Below, piece after piece: positions 22,287 through 32,804 of a DNA stretch of 64,000 nt. The stretch is from Cryptomeria japonica. Its lineage: Eukaryota > Streptophyta > Pinopsida > Cupressales > Cupressaceae. Within the stretch, counting starts at the first letter, position 1. Each line of letters opens with the position of its first letter. The DNA lies in NCBI RefSeq assembly GCF_030272615.1, contig NC_081406.1:165213521-165277520 (forward strand), in the 5' to 3' direction. The notes below the pieces were generated by a model. It searched no databases. It saw nothing but the letters and a program-made list of their open reading frames with translations, and was not told where the DNA came from. A program made the translations under genes and the position numbers.

Positions 22287-23482
22287 TGTTGGCATTTTGA
22301 TGATGCCTTGATTGTCATTGATGAACACACACTTTCTTGATGTATGAGTTATGCTCAACCGGTAATTGTTCCAACTGGTATTGTGTGTTATTGAATGTAT
22401 AGTCTTTAGACTCGGTATTTTGTAGAAGATGGTTTACCGGTCACAGATTGTTTGAAGACCCCAAGCTATTCAAGGATCCCAAGAGGTATGAAGATCCTGA
22501 GAGGTTTGAGGATCTCAAGTGGTATGAAGGACCAAAGTGGTAGTTAACTTTTGATCAGAACACTACGATCTTCTAGTCTTCATTTTTGACAACTGGTAAT
22601 CGGTATATTGTATTAACCGATATATATCTGTGATGAGTTACCAACCGATATTACTGTAATGTGTGATGAGTTATCATCCACCAACACTTTGGCGGTGTGT
22701 TTGTGTCATGTTACCAAATGTGTCTAGATGCACTGTACCTAGGAACTTGTAGTCTAATTCTATTGGACCGACATGAAATCAAATTCCTATAAGGACATCA
22801 TGTCTAGGGTTTGCATGTGTAAGAAACAGAGTATGAGACATAGAATAGAAAAGGTTATGTGCGATCATTGGAGAGAAGATTAGGTCTATGTGAAGAGATA
22901 GAGTGTGGAGATATTGAAGATTGAAGTAATGTTGAAATGCATTAACAATGAGTTGTCAAGGATCTAATTAAGCATAATGTGCTATTGTCTAGATCATTCA
23001 CTTGTTGATTACTAATATCTTCGACAAGTTTGAAACCCTTAACTAGGTAGGCCCACCAAAGCCTTTGTAAATCCTCTAACAAGGTGGTTCACAACTGTGG
23101 ATCTGAAATCCTCGAACAAGGTAGTCTTTAATAGGACTTATCTCCTAATAGAGATCTAGATTCCTAAGAGGATCTGTTCTGGTGAAGAACATTGTATGAC
23201 CTTAAACAGTCTAACCTTAACCGGTCTAGTTACTATTTTGCAGATAGTTACTTGTGAGTTTCTGCTCACCGTGGTTTTTTCCCATTTGGGTTTCCATGTC
23301 AAATATCTTATGTTATGGTGATTGTGCTCTTGTGGGTGAATTCTTTGTTTGCTATTTGGTTTGCATGTATCCTAACCGATTTATTAGTGAATCTATTGCA
23401 CCGGTTATCTGCTAAATTGTTTAAGAGTTTGATTACAGTATTTTTTTGTATACTAATTCACCCCACCTCTTAGTATTCATCA
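22287..23482 (+). repeat. Element D 5' LTR
   Basis: Starts TGTTGGCATTTTGATGATGC and ends TTCATCA. It has a TATA-like CCTATAAGG near 22786 and the conserved motif CACCGTGGTTTTTTCCC at 23267. Aligned by eye over its whole length with 25829-27014. Confidence 0.95.
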
Positions 23483-23484
23483 AT

Positions 23485-23497
23485 TGGTATCAGAGTC
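23485..23497 (+). other. Element D primer binding site (initiator Met tRNA)
   Basis: TGGTATCAGAGTC, two bases after the LTR. The first 11 bases match the plant initiator-Met site. Confidence 0.9.
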
Positions 23498-23532
23498 AAC
23501 ATTTCTTTAAGTCTAACCACTTGAAATGAGAT

Positions 23533-25596
23533 ATGGGGGAATACAATGTGAGGGAACTTACTCATCATCTTACTCAGACTGAGAGAGCCTATGATGAACT
23601 CAAAGTCAAGTATAAAGCCTCTTTGGCCAAGAGAAGAGAGCATGCTAAGAAATTGATGGAACTCACTGAAAATAGCTCTTTTAATGAAGCAGACATGGAT
23701 GCCCTAATTGAAGAAGTTGAAAAACTAAATGAATCTAAAGCCAGCTTGAGAAGGGAGTTGGAAGGATTGACTATCAGAATGTGTCAAGAGCTTGAGAACA
23801 GAAGGAAAGCTGAAGATCTGGTAAAAGACAAAGATCATGAGATCTCCAAGCTGAAGCAAGAAATCAGTACCCTTACCGCTCATCTCCAGGAGAGTAAAGT
23901 GGAAAAAGAAGAAATGCAAGGTGAACTAAACATGGCTATTTCTAAGAATGCAACCTTCATGGAATCCAATGCTGCTATTTCTAAGGAACTTATTGAGTCA
24001 AAGGAAATACTTGCCAAATTCAATCAGAGTACTGCTAAGCTAGAGCAAAAGCTAGAATTGGCAAAGCCAGTAAAGAATACCACTGGACTTGGTTTCTCTG
24101 GGTATGAGGAAGGCGAGACCTTTAGAACAAAAGATGAAGCATCAAAGAAGCAACCCACATCCAAGGATAAAGGTAAGCAAAAATTTAAACCTGTTTACTT
24201 TAATTGCCTCAAAGAAGGACATACTGCCAATGTGTGTAGAAGCAAGGCCTACAACAATTTTCCTTATTTTCAAAACAATATGCCTAGATCCAATCGATTC
24301 AATGGAAACTATTATGCATGCAACAAGTTTGGGCATAGAGAATTTGAATGCAAGATGGTTTTTCACAACACTGGGAGATATCCTCCAAGGACTCAAGGAG
24401 TTATTCCAGAACTTCCTGTGAACTGGAATCCAAACCAGTACAATACCTAAGACCATCGGTCAGTTGGTTATCAAGCGGCAACTAGTTGGAGAGCAACTTG
24501 TTTGATCTATAGTGGTAGAGGTCATACTACAGCAACATGCAAAAGGAAGAATGGAAGAATGAATAACGGACCATGGAGAACACCTGGAATGGTATGCTAT
24601 CATTGCAACAAACTGAGACACACTGCCAAAACTTGCAGACTGAGAAAGAACCTATCGAGTGATATACTGATCACTCTAGAAGGGAAGATTGATGTTAAAA
24701 CCATTCAAGCGGAAATGAATAAAACTTGGAGAAAGAAATCAGAAGAAGAATCACAGGATGAATCTCTTGCATGTCTGACTCAATCAAAAAATGAGTCTGA
24801 GCTACTTTGAGGCATGAAACTTGCACAGGAGAGACTAGAAGAATTGCGGAGGAAGAAAGAACAAAATGTCATACAAATTGTAGTTGACATCCTTACCAGT
24901 CTAATTCCCGGTACTAACCTCCCCAGTACCGACTCCTCTCGATCCAAGCTCAAACTTCTTTGTACGGTAGTAGAGGACCAGGTACAATGCTTGGAAGATG
25001 TTTCTCAAGAAACTACAAGAAAGAACCATGAAAAGGCACTCAATACTGCCTTAGTCAAGAAAATGAATAAACTCGGGACACAACTACTGAAGTAGCAGAA
25101 TGATATTAGTGTTGCTATGGGTGAAGGTAAATTACTTTTGAGTAAAATCTACCAACCCCATCTGTTTTGTGAAGATGTGCTCAAACAGAAAGCTAAACTC
25201 CAATCGAAGTTATAGGAATATATCAGCACCTTCAAGATGCCCTATGATCTATTCACTACCTATGGGAAAATTGTTCATCATTTTCAGCATCAGACTGCCA
25301 AGATGGACTTAGAGATCAACAATCGGACTCAAGATTTGTAGGAGCTTCAACTACTCCTATTACCAAAACTGTAGGTTCTTTAGAGATGTTTTCTCAACTT
25401 GGAAGCCATCACGATAACTCAAGAGATGAGTACCATCAATGCAATGGAAGAATTGGCATTCCAAACGAAGACTGAAAGTGAGGTTGCTACCTCATTACTT
25501 GAGTCATGGACATTGGACAAGAAAAATTTTGTGCAAAACTTTACATCTGTGTTCATTCCTTATTGTCATGAACATATACTCTATTTTATTGTATAA
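23533..25596 (+). pseudogene. Element D gag-like protein: coiled coil, zinc knuckles, C-terminal helical part
   Basis: About 688 codons stay in one frame from 23533 to 25596, broken only by in-frame stops (near 24450, 24810, 25095 and several at 25215-25395). Residues 1-190 are a long coiled coil (LMELTENSSF, ISKLKQEISTLTAHLQESK). A linker with GLGFSGYEEGETF follows, then zinc knuckles near 24205 (first Cys read as Tyr-Phe-Asn, then CLKEGHTANVC), 24315 (YYACNKFGHREFEC) and 24595 (CYHCNKLRHTAKTC). The C part is helical (LAQERLEELRRKKEQ) with no known domain. It lacks the N-terminal capsid domain usual for copia gag. Confidence 0.75.
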
Positions 25597-25816
25597 GGAA
25601 AAAGGGGTTACTTTGCATTACTTTGTCATTGTTGGAAAAGGGGGAGTAGTGTACATTAAAATTTTGGTGAATGTTACCATTTCATGCACTTAGCTGTAAT
25701 TTTTGCAAAAGGGAGTAGTGTATATGCTTAGGGGGAGTAATTTTGATTATGGTATTTTGTTATTGTTGTAAAAACACTTAGATGCCAAAATTTTCCTAAG
25801 TGTTTCCATCAATGCC
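25597..25816 (+). other. Element D 3' non-coding segment
   Basis: Short stretch between the last stop and the polypurine tract with several GGGGGAGTA-type purine runs (25634, 25716, 25730). No ORF is supported. Confidence 0.55.
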
Positions 25817-25828
25817 AAAGGAGGAGAT
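25817..25828 (+). other. Element D polypurine tract
   Basis: AAAGGAGGAGAT directly before the 3' LTR start TGTTGG, the usual plus-strand primer position. Confidence 0.9.
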
Positions 25829-27014
25829 TGTTGGCATTTTGATGATGTTTTGATTGTCATTGATGGACACACACTTTCTTGATGTATGAGTTATGCTCAC
25901 CCGGTAATTGTTCCAATCGGTATTGTGTATTATTGAATGTATAGTCTTTAGACTATCGGTATTTTGCAGAAGATGGTTTACCGGTCACAAATTGTTTGAA
26001 GACCCCAAGCGGTTCAAGGATCCCAAGTGGTATGAAGACCCCAAGCGGTTTGAGGATCTCAATCGGTACAAAGGACCCAATTGGTAGTTAACTTTTGATC
26101 AGAACACTACGATCTTCCAGTCTTCATTTTTGACAATCGGTAATCTATATATTGTATTAACCGGTATACATCTATGATGAGTTACCAACCGGTATTACTG
26201 TAATGTGTGATGAGTTATCATCCACTGACACTTTGGCAGTGTGTTTGTGTCATGTTACCAAATGTGTTTAGATGCACTATACCTAGGAACTTGTAGTCTA
26301 ACTCTATTGGACCGACATGAAATCAGATTCCTTTATAAGGACATCATGTCTAGGGTTTGCATGTGTAAGAGACAGAGTATGAGACATAGAATAGAAAAGG
26401 TTATGTGCGATCATTGGAGAGAAGATTAGGTCTGTGTGAAGAGATATAGTGTGGAGATATTGAAGACTGAAGTAATACTAAAATGCATTAACAATGAGCT
26501 ATCAAGGATCTAATTAAGCATACTGTGCTATTGTCTAGATAATTCACTTGTTCATTACTGATATCTTCGACAAGTTTGAAACCCTTAACGGGGTAGGCCC
26601 AGCAATGCCTTTGTAAATCCTCTAACAAGGTGGTTCACAAATGTGGATCTGAAATCCTCTAAAAAGGTATTCTTTAATAGGACTTATCTCCTAATAGAGA
26701 TCTAGATTCCTAACAGGATTTGTTCTGGTGAAGAACATTATAAGACCTTAACCGGTCTAGTTACTATTATGTAGATAGTTACTTGAGATTTTCTGCTCAC
26801 CGTGGTTTTTTCCCATTTGGGTTTCCATGCCAAATATCTTGTGTTATGGTGATTGTGCTCTTGTGGGTGATTGCTTTGTTTTCTATTTGGTTTGCATGTA
26901 TCCTAACTAGTTTATTAGTGAATCTGCTGCACCGGTTATCTGCTAAACTGTTTGAGAGTTTGATTACAGTATTTTTTTGTATACTAACTCAACCCCCCCT
27001 CTTAGTGTTCATCA
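25829..27014 (+). repeat. Element D 3' LTR
   Basis: Starts TGTTGGCATTTTGATGATGT and ends GTTCATCA, followed by the target duplication ATGTC at 27015-27019. It has TTTATAAGG near 26332 as a possible TATA box. Confidence 0.95.
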
Positions 27015-27019
27015 ATGTC
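27015..27019 (+). other. Target duplication of element D, right copy
   Basis: ATGTC, identical to 22282-22286. Confidence 0.95.
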
Positions 27020-27217
27020 TGCATTGCCAAGTTCTTCAATATCACAGTGAATGTGTGCCCTAATATCTTCATTGTGAAGAACACCATATGGGACTAAAGA
27101 AAATGCTCCTTCTGGATCATCTTCAATAGATTTGAAAGGATTCTTTTTAAAAATGGGCTTTGCTCTATCAGAAAATTAATCTACCATAGGTGTAGCAATA
27201 CTGGATGTAGATGCCAT
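27020..27217 (-). pseudogene. Element C ORF2, 5' part (split by element D)
   Basis: The likely start ATG is at 27215-27217 (MASTSSIATPMVD), followed by an in-frame TAA and then SIEDDPEGAFSLVPYGVLHN and HCDIEELGNADM, which joins the part at 22286 across element D. Its partner half continues to 20755, giving about 575 codons in total. Function is unknown. Confidence 0.55.
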
Positions 27218-27589
27218 TGACGAATTTAGGTTTTAAAAAGATAGCTCATGAATGGATAAGTACCTCTTGATTCATAACTAGGTGTAGGAAATCACTGAAT
27301 GATCACTTCAAGCTTGAATTTTTGTTGTCAAATCTCTTTCACTCTGTTGCTCTTTTCTTTTCTCTTGTTCATATTGTGAAGAATAAACTTTTTAAATTCC
27401 CTTTTAAGCTTCGAAAACCCAATTTTGAGTTATAATAAATGCTCATCTCTAAAGCTTCCAGTTGTCTTACTTTTCATGAAATCACCTACCAGAGTCTCAA
27501 ATCTCCACGAAATCTTCTGGATATTATTTGCATGCTTGTTCTAGATCTTCTACAACCTTCTAGAACCAGTTATAGATCTCCAAAGAGGG
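27218..27589 (-). other. Element C spacer between gag-like ORF and ORF2
   Basis: About 370 bases with no supported ORF on either strand. Confidence 0.5.
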
Positions 27590-28796
27590 GGTTCTATTGA
27601 TCTGTATGGAATATTCCCCCTAAGGCCAAAAAGCCCTAGTTATGGGATGAGGTTCCATCACCGGATTCAGGTGTGGAGTCGTTCTGCACATTTGAATCTT
27701 CTTTCACCCACATCTTCTTATGCTGATCTTAGATTTCATCTACCTTATCTTTTCCTTTTTCATCTAATTTGTTCTTGTTCACTAGTGCATCCTTGCTTTT
27801 GCAATGTCTTGCTATATGACCTAATTTGTTACATGCATGACAGACTACATTCCTCTACACAGGTCTAAAGTTCATCTAATTTGGTCTCATCATGTATTGG
27901 TTAGAAATATGTTGAAGCATTCCACAAGCATAGCATCTCTTGTTCTGAAAGTTATCTATCATCGTTCTGCACATGTTTGACTTATAACCAAAGTTGTTGC
28001 AAATGAAACATTGATTGGTAAAGGTAGGACCATTGTTCATATTATTCATTGTCCCATTATTCACCCTACTTCTGCATTGATTTGCCATACGACCAAATTT
28101 ACCACAAACAAAATATTTCCCATTGAATTTATAGGCATTAGGTTATCTTACTAGAGTTTTCTTGTCCTTCTTATGATGATTGTTTTGACCATAACCGAAG
28201 GATTCTCCTTTCTCAAATCCAAGTCCATGCATATCTTTCCCATGTCCCTGGCTGTCCAACATTTCATCTAACTAGCTTGAACTAGCTTTGAATTTTTCTT
28301 TGTACTCATTAGTAGTAGCCAGCTCATCTCTCAGAATTATGATCTACCTTTCAAGTTCTTGTCCATCATTCTTTGTTTACGCCAATTCAAGATTCAACGA
28401 ATCATTCTCATATGTAAATTTATAGAATTCATCAGATCTATCCTTCAATGATTGAGTCAAGGTTTCCTCATTCTTCTTCCGGTCTTCAATGTCCTTAGTT
28501 AGCTTCATTCCAATAGATTGCATTTCATTCTTCAAAACTACATTCTCGCTGGCGAACTTCTCACATTCTTTAGTCTTGTCTTGTATGGCTTGACTGTCAA
28601 CACTGTGTTCTTCTTTCTCCTTTGACTTATCCATCAACTCCTTTCTCTTTTCTCTAGAGTTGTTCAATTGATCTTTCAATGTCTCAATGAATTCTTCAGC
28701 TGCATTTAGATTTCTTTTCAGGCTACTCTTTTCCTTCATCACTTCATCAAGATCCTCAAGTGCCACAGTAAGTTGTTTCTACAAACTGGAGTCCAT
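27590..28796 (-). pseudogene. Element C gag-like protein: coiled coil and zinc knuckles
   Basis: Read from ATG at 28794-28796, 54 bases past the primer site. A coiled coil (EKSSLKRNLNAAEEFIETLK, KEKEEHSVDSQAIQDKTKEC) is followed by the linker GLGFEKGESFGYG and four knuckle-like motifs: near 28095 (CGKFGRMANQC, first Cys missing), 28050 (CFICNNFGYKSNMC), 27950 (CYACGMLQHISNQY, last Cys lost) and 27830 (CHACNKLGHIARHC). Several in-frame stops lie between. It shares architecture and the GLGF-GE-F linker with element D but is not the same sequence. Confidence 0.7.
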
Positions 28797-28849
28797 TGAT
28801 TCAATCTTCCAGATCTTCCTCAAGCTATTAGGCTTCCTTGGAGGAACTA

Positions 28850-28862
28850 GGCTCTGATACCA
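28850..28862 (-). other. Element C primer binding site (initiator Met tRNA)
   Basis: TGGTATCAGAGCC on the minus strand, a perfect initiator-Met site, two bases after the LTR end. Confidence 0.92.
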
Positions 28863-28864
28863 AT

Positions 28865-30120
28865 TGTTGGAATCAATGAACACTGAGAGGGGGGATGAAT
28901 CAATGTTTTCCAGTTCACAAATTTATTAAGTTTATTCTTCAACCAACAGATGCAAATAACCAAAAGTAAAGTGCAGAAACAAAACCCAAATAAGCATACA
29001 ACCATAACACCAAGATTTTTTACGTGGAAACCCAAAAAGGGAAAAACCATGGTGGGATCTGAACCCACAATATTATTATACTATGGCTAGTAGTAGAACA
29101 ATATTACATGAGATGAATGCACATTTATTTAAGCACACTGCCTAGAGCTCATTACTCAATTACAAAAGGGCTACAACCTAGAGGAAGGTTCACTCCCTCA
29201 CAGGATAATACAAAATTATTATAATTAGTAATGAACTAAAGAAAAGAATCTAACTATGCCAAATGACAATTTCGGTTAGGTACAAAGTTATCCGATGTTG
29301 TTTTTCTAATAAATTTCTCTGTTATGCTCTACTACCAAATACTAGATCATTAACACTCAAGATGCGCATGTGAAATTGCGCTTGATCACACCAAAATCAA
29401 TTTAAAATAGATACAAACTCCTAAAAAGATCACCCAAGACCATCTAATATATCCACACCATCAAAATAAATTTCCAAATAGTTGTCTTTTCAAAATATTA
29501 AAATATGAAGCATGTAGCTTCAAGTTGGATCAAATCTTCACAAAACCATATTCTGGATCCAAAACATATGATCACACGCTTCCCATAAGTTGGTCCAATT
29601 ACCTTGAACTTACCAACAACCACTGGAATCACCTCAAATAGTTCAAACCACATGTTACACCACCAATAATGAAGATAACCCTATTTTACTGCTCTACTAT
29701 ATACTAGACCTTCTAACATGCTCAAGAAACAACACTAGAGAATAGGATTGTGTGATAATCTGTTTCTCATGCTCAATCAACTCTACTTTGATCACTAAAA
29801 CGAAAAACATATGACTGGAAATGAGAAATGCTCACCACGTATACACTGAGTATCACTAATAGACTTATACCAAAACTTACTCAAGACATCCGGATATCCC
29901 AGACTCCATACCAGATAAGATCGATAGGTTGAGTTGACATCAATGAAAACTCTTAAGAAATCTCATGCACCATGCATCATCAATCTTCATTGAAGCATCA
30001 CCAAAGTAGTGTCTTATGCCAATAGATTAATCATAAGAGATGTATCATTTCAAACAAAGAATAGGTCCTAGCCAAGCAATATACATGTACTCATATGAAG
30101 GATAAATCTATGTAAGGAAG
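28865..30120 (-). repeat. Element C 5' LTR, truncated by element E
   Basis: On the minus strand it ends ATTCCAACA at 28865, next to the primer site. It contains the motif CACCATGGTTTTTCCC and GGGTTTCCACGT (29022-29056), shared with the LTRs of D and E. At 30121 it is cut by the LTR of element E; no CA-type end is seen there, so the LTR should resume beyond E outside the window. No ORF is supported. Confidence 0.75.
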
Positions 30121-30817
30121 TGTTGGACATTGTTGCTGCTAGGATATATTGTCATTGATGTCAACATATTCCTGTGATTTATTGTTCTGGTGATTGTAGA
30201 TTGGTTTATTGGGATTATTATTTGGTGTATGGAGTATCTCTAGTGTCATTATATTCTTTTGTATTGGTTTTGGTGTTACAAAAAGCCTAATTGATCATAT
30301 CATATGATCTGGTTTGCAGTTTGTTTTTTTTATTAGTGCTTTGCAGAGTTCAGTATCTTCATTTCAGATGGTTCATGATTTGGTGCTTCACAAGTTGTCT
30401 TTCTTCATGACCGTTGTTATTGTTTGAGTGCTCTTGAGGTTTAGATGTTGATCGATGAAGATTTGATAGGTCATGTTGGTGTTGTTGTTACTGATGATTA
30501 TAATGTGTTTGTTGGTGTTTCCTAGTTGTGTCCTATTTGTTTTGATGACTCGCATTTATCATTGTGCATGTTCTTGGTGTTTTTGTTGAACCGGTAATGT
30601 TCTTCATGTTATGCAGTTTCCTTGGTGTTGTAGAGTGTTGTGATTGATGTTGGGATGATTACCAATGGTGATGAGTGTTTGGAAATTTTATTTAGGACCA
30701 TGATATTTCATGTATATCATTATATTGGTCCAGTGGTCGATCTTTGTATCGTGTGATGTAATTTTGTAATTGTGAGTTGAGGGTTTAGCGGACCTTGTTG
30801 TCAAGATTGATGAATTG

Positions 30818-30827
30818 TATAAATAGG
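30818..30827 (+). promoter_or_regulatory. TATA box of the element E LTR
   Basis: TATAAATAGG, a strong plant TATA box, about 700 bases from the LTR start. Confidence 0.65.
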
Positions 30828-31244
30828 TGATATTGCCATATAATTTAGGTATCAAGGTTGTGTCTGCATTATCCAAGAGTGGTGTATGTGCAAATAATAA
30901 TTCATCTTTCAATGTGGTGTATTGAGCAGAGACAGGTATTGCAGAGAAAACAATTGTGCTTAACCGGAATTGTCATCAGACATTTGGAGATGCTATTCTT
31001 TCAGTTTATTTCTTCCGGATTGTAGCCCAAATCTTGTTGTAAGAGTGAAACTTCCCTAAGGGTTGTATCCTTCTAGGTTATTATCTTTTGAGCAGTGAGC
31101 TCTAGGAAATGTGCCTAAATGTATGTGCATTACCCATTGTAAAATTTTCACATACTACTGTAGAGTATCATCTTATTGTGGGTAGGTTCCCACTGTGGTT
31201 TTTCCTTTAACCGGGTTTTCCACGTCAAAATATTGGTGTTGTAT

Positions 31245-31249
31245 GTTGT
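31245..31249 (+). other. Target duplication of element F, left copy
   Basis: GTTGT directly before the LTR of F, repeated at 38758-38762. Confidence 0.95.
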
Positions 31250-32794
31250 TGATAGGGAGATTCACACAAAAGAGTTGCAATTTGGTTTGTAGGTTAGAAA
31301 GAGGTGACATAGTGGGCTTCCATTCTTGTCTACACCTTGCTCTTCTCTTGAATCAATTCCATCACCTAAACTCTTTTGGGAAACTCTTTATCAACTAGTT
31401 TGCTCCAATTACTCAAGATCAAGGCTAGAACTCACTAGAGTAAGTTCAACCTTCAAGAAGTCAAAATATTTAACCTTCACTTGCAGGGGACTAGGAGGAT
31501 GTTGAGATGGTTTAACAACTCCTACCATGTGGTTTTGTGGCTTGTTTCCCTTCATTTCTTCATTTCTTTCATAAGTTCCTATTTTCAATGCCTAGTAGCC
31601 CTATGAGCCCCTTTTAGCCCTACCTTCATGGTTTTTGCTCAATTGATTAGAAAACTTCCAAAAGACCTCCTAAAATGTTTAGTGATCCAAATACCCTTTT
31701 GGACATTCTTTGAGATTCAAGAGGTTAGATGGTCTGACATGTCCATATAGGTACAACCCCCAAAATGGCACTTATCAAGGGTTTAAGGCTTATGCAACTT
31801 CAAAAATGGGTAAGACATCCATATTCCATTCCAATCACTTGGCTCAATCAAATTTGACCACCCTTGCAACCAATAATAAAAATAGCAGTCATATTCCCTA
31901 GCCAGGCTATGGCAGAGCTTGCCTAGGGCATGCTAGCAAATAGATCCAATGCAACTTATAGCACACCACCTAGAGTATTTACACTATACATAGACTCCAT
32001 TACTTTAATCCCAAGGGCCATAGAGTAAACACAATGGGAGTTCAAGTTGGAGTCATTTCTAGGGTCTTAAACCCTTTGCTTAAGCCGAGAACAGTGCAAT
32101 TCAAGAAAGATTTCAAACACAACACTAAACCTACACAATGAAGGAGTAAAAGTAATTATAAAGAACCACAACAATGGATCCTAAGCCACCATGAAATAAT
32201 AATACCAAGATCAATCCATCTAGTACGGATTGCTATAAGCAAGTTACAATATTTTATGCAAAATTTGGAAATTGCGTCAAATTGTTATTCAAAATTTTCT
32301 CTTTGGATCTTCCAACCCTTTTACAATGATTTGAAAAGAATTATATATTCCTATTCACTCACAAAAAACCACCCATTGGTTCCTTAACCACCGATTTGAT
32401 CATATTTTAAAAATTGCTCACAAAGTTGCAAAAAGTTGTCAAGCAAACATGACAACTTTTGCTCCACCATGCATTTTTGAAACTTGTACACATTTACATA
32501 TTCTAAACCCCCCTAGGATGGTTCCCTAAAATCAAATAAACATTTCCAAAATCCTTATGAGGCCTTACAAGGAGTTTGACCGAATTTTGTTAAATAATGC
32601 CATTTTAGGCTTACAAAGGCTTATTGGCCAAAACTAAGAAAATAAGTTAACACTAGAGACAATAAAACTAAAAATAACCTTAAAAAACACTTTTGGACCT
32701 ATCAATAGTCCTTTATTCACTCATTGATCCAATTGAGGATCATTCACTCCAAAATTGTGAAAATTCACCAAGAAATCTAGGTGCTCCTGCACCA
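31250..32794 (-). repeat. Element F 3' LTR
   Basis: Plus-strand ends TGATAGGGAGATTC...GCACCA. It is 1,545 bp, versus 1,591 bp for the partner. The difference is mostly a block of about 54 bases present in the partner at about 37728-37782 and absent here near 31812. Confidence 0.93.
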
Positions 32795-32804
32795 TACTCC
32801 CCCA
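32795..32804 (-). other. Element F polypurine tract
   Basis: On the minus strand TTGGGGGAGTA directly before the LTR start TGGTGCAGG. Confidence 0.8.

Larger units (their letters stand above)
22287..27014 (+). mobile_element. Element D: complete pol-less LTR element with target duplication ATGTC
   Basis: 4,728 bp with two LTRs (1,196 and 1,186 bp), an initiator-Met-type primer site and a polypurine tract, and only one coding frame: coiled coil plus zinc knuckles. No protease, reverse transcriptase, RNase H or integrase can be found, so it must have moved with enzymes from another element. Over the first about 145 bases the two LTRs differ at about 8 places by eye, so it is not very recent. 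It sits inside ORF2 of element C. The LTR end motif and gag type point to a copia-related partner such as E-like elements; that pairing is inference. Confidence 0.92.
20679..30120 (-). mobile_element. Element C: copia-derived pol-less LTR element, interrupted by B, D and E
   Basis: On the minus strand: a partial 5' LTR (28865-30120, cut by E), an initiator-Met primer site, a coiled-coil and zinc-knuckle gag-like ORF, then a second ORF of unknown type starting at 27217, split by D and ending at 20755. No protease, reverse transcriptase or integrase is visible. Copia origin is suggested by the LTR end motif GGTTTTTCCC...GGGTTTCCACGT shared with E and by the gag type. Its 3' LTR should lie left of the window beyond B. 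I see no copy of the 28865 LTR sequence between 19500 and 20760, so B sits in C and not the reverse. Confidence 0.65.
30121..31249 (+). repeat. Element E 5' LTR, first part
   Basis: Starts TGTTGGACATTGTTGCTGCT. It carries a TATA box (30818-30827) and the motif CCCACTGTGGTTTTTCC with TTCCACGT (31190-31226). It is interrupted at 31249 by element F and resumes at 38763. Total LTR length is about 1,245 bp. Confidence 0.88.

Noticed and set aside
23485-23497. TGGTATCAGAG words as pieces of tRNA genes
   Set aside because: They lie two to three bases from LTR ends in C, D, E and F and are primer binding sites; no tRNA cloverleaf surrounds them.
26241-26429. Plus-strand ORF in the 3' LTR of D
   Set aside because: Lies in the LTR, has no domain, and is not open in the other LTR copy.
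22287-27014. Direct repeats at 22287 and 25829 as a tandem gene duplication
   Set aside because: TG...CA ends, primer site, polypurine tract and the ATGTC duplication identify them as LTRs.
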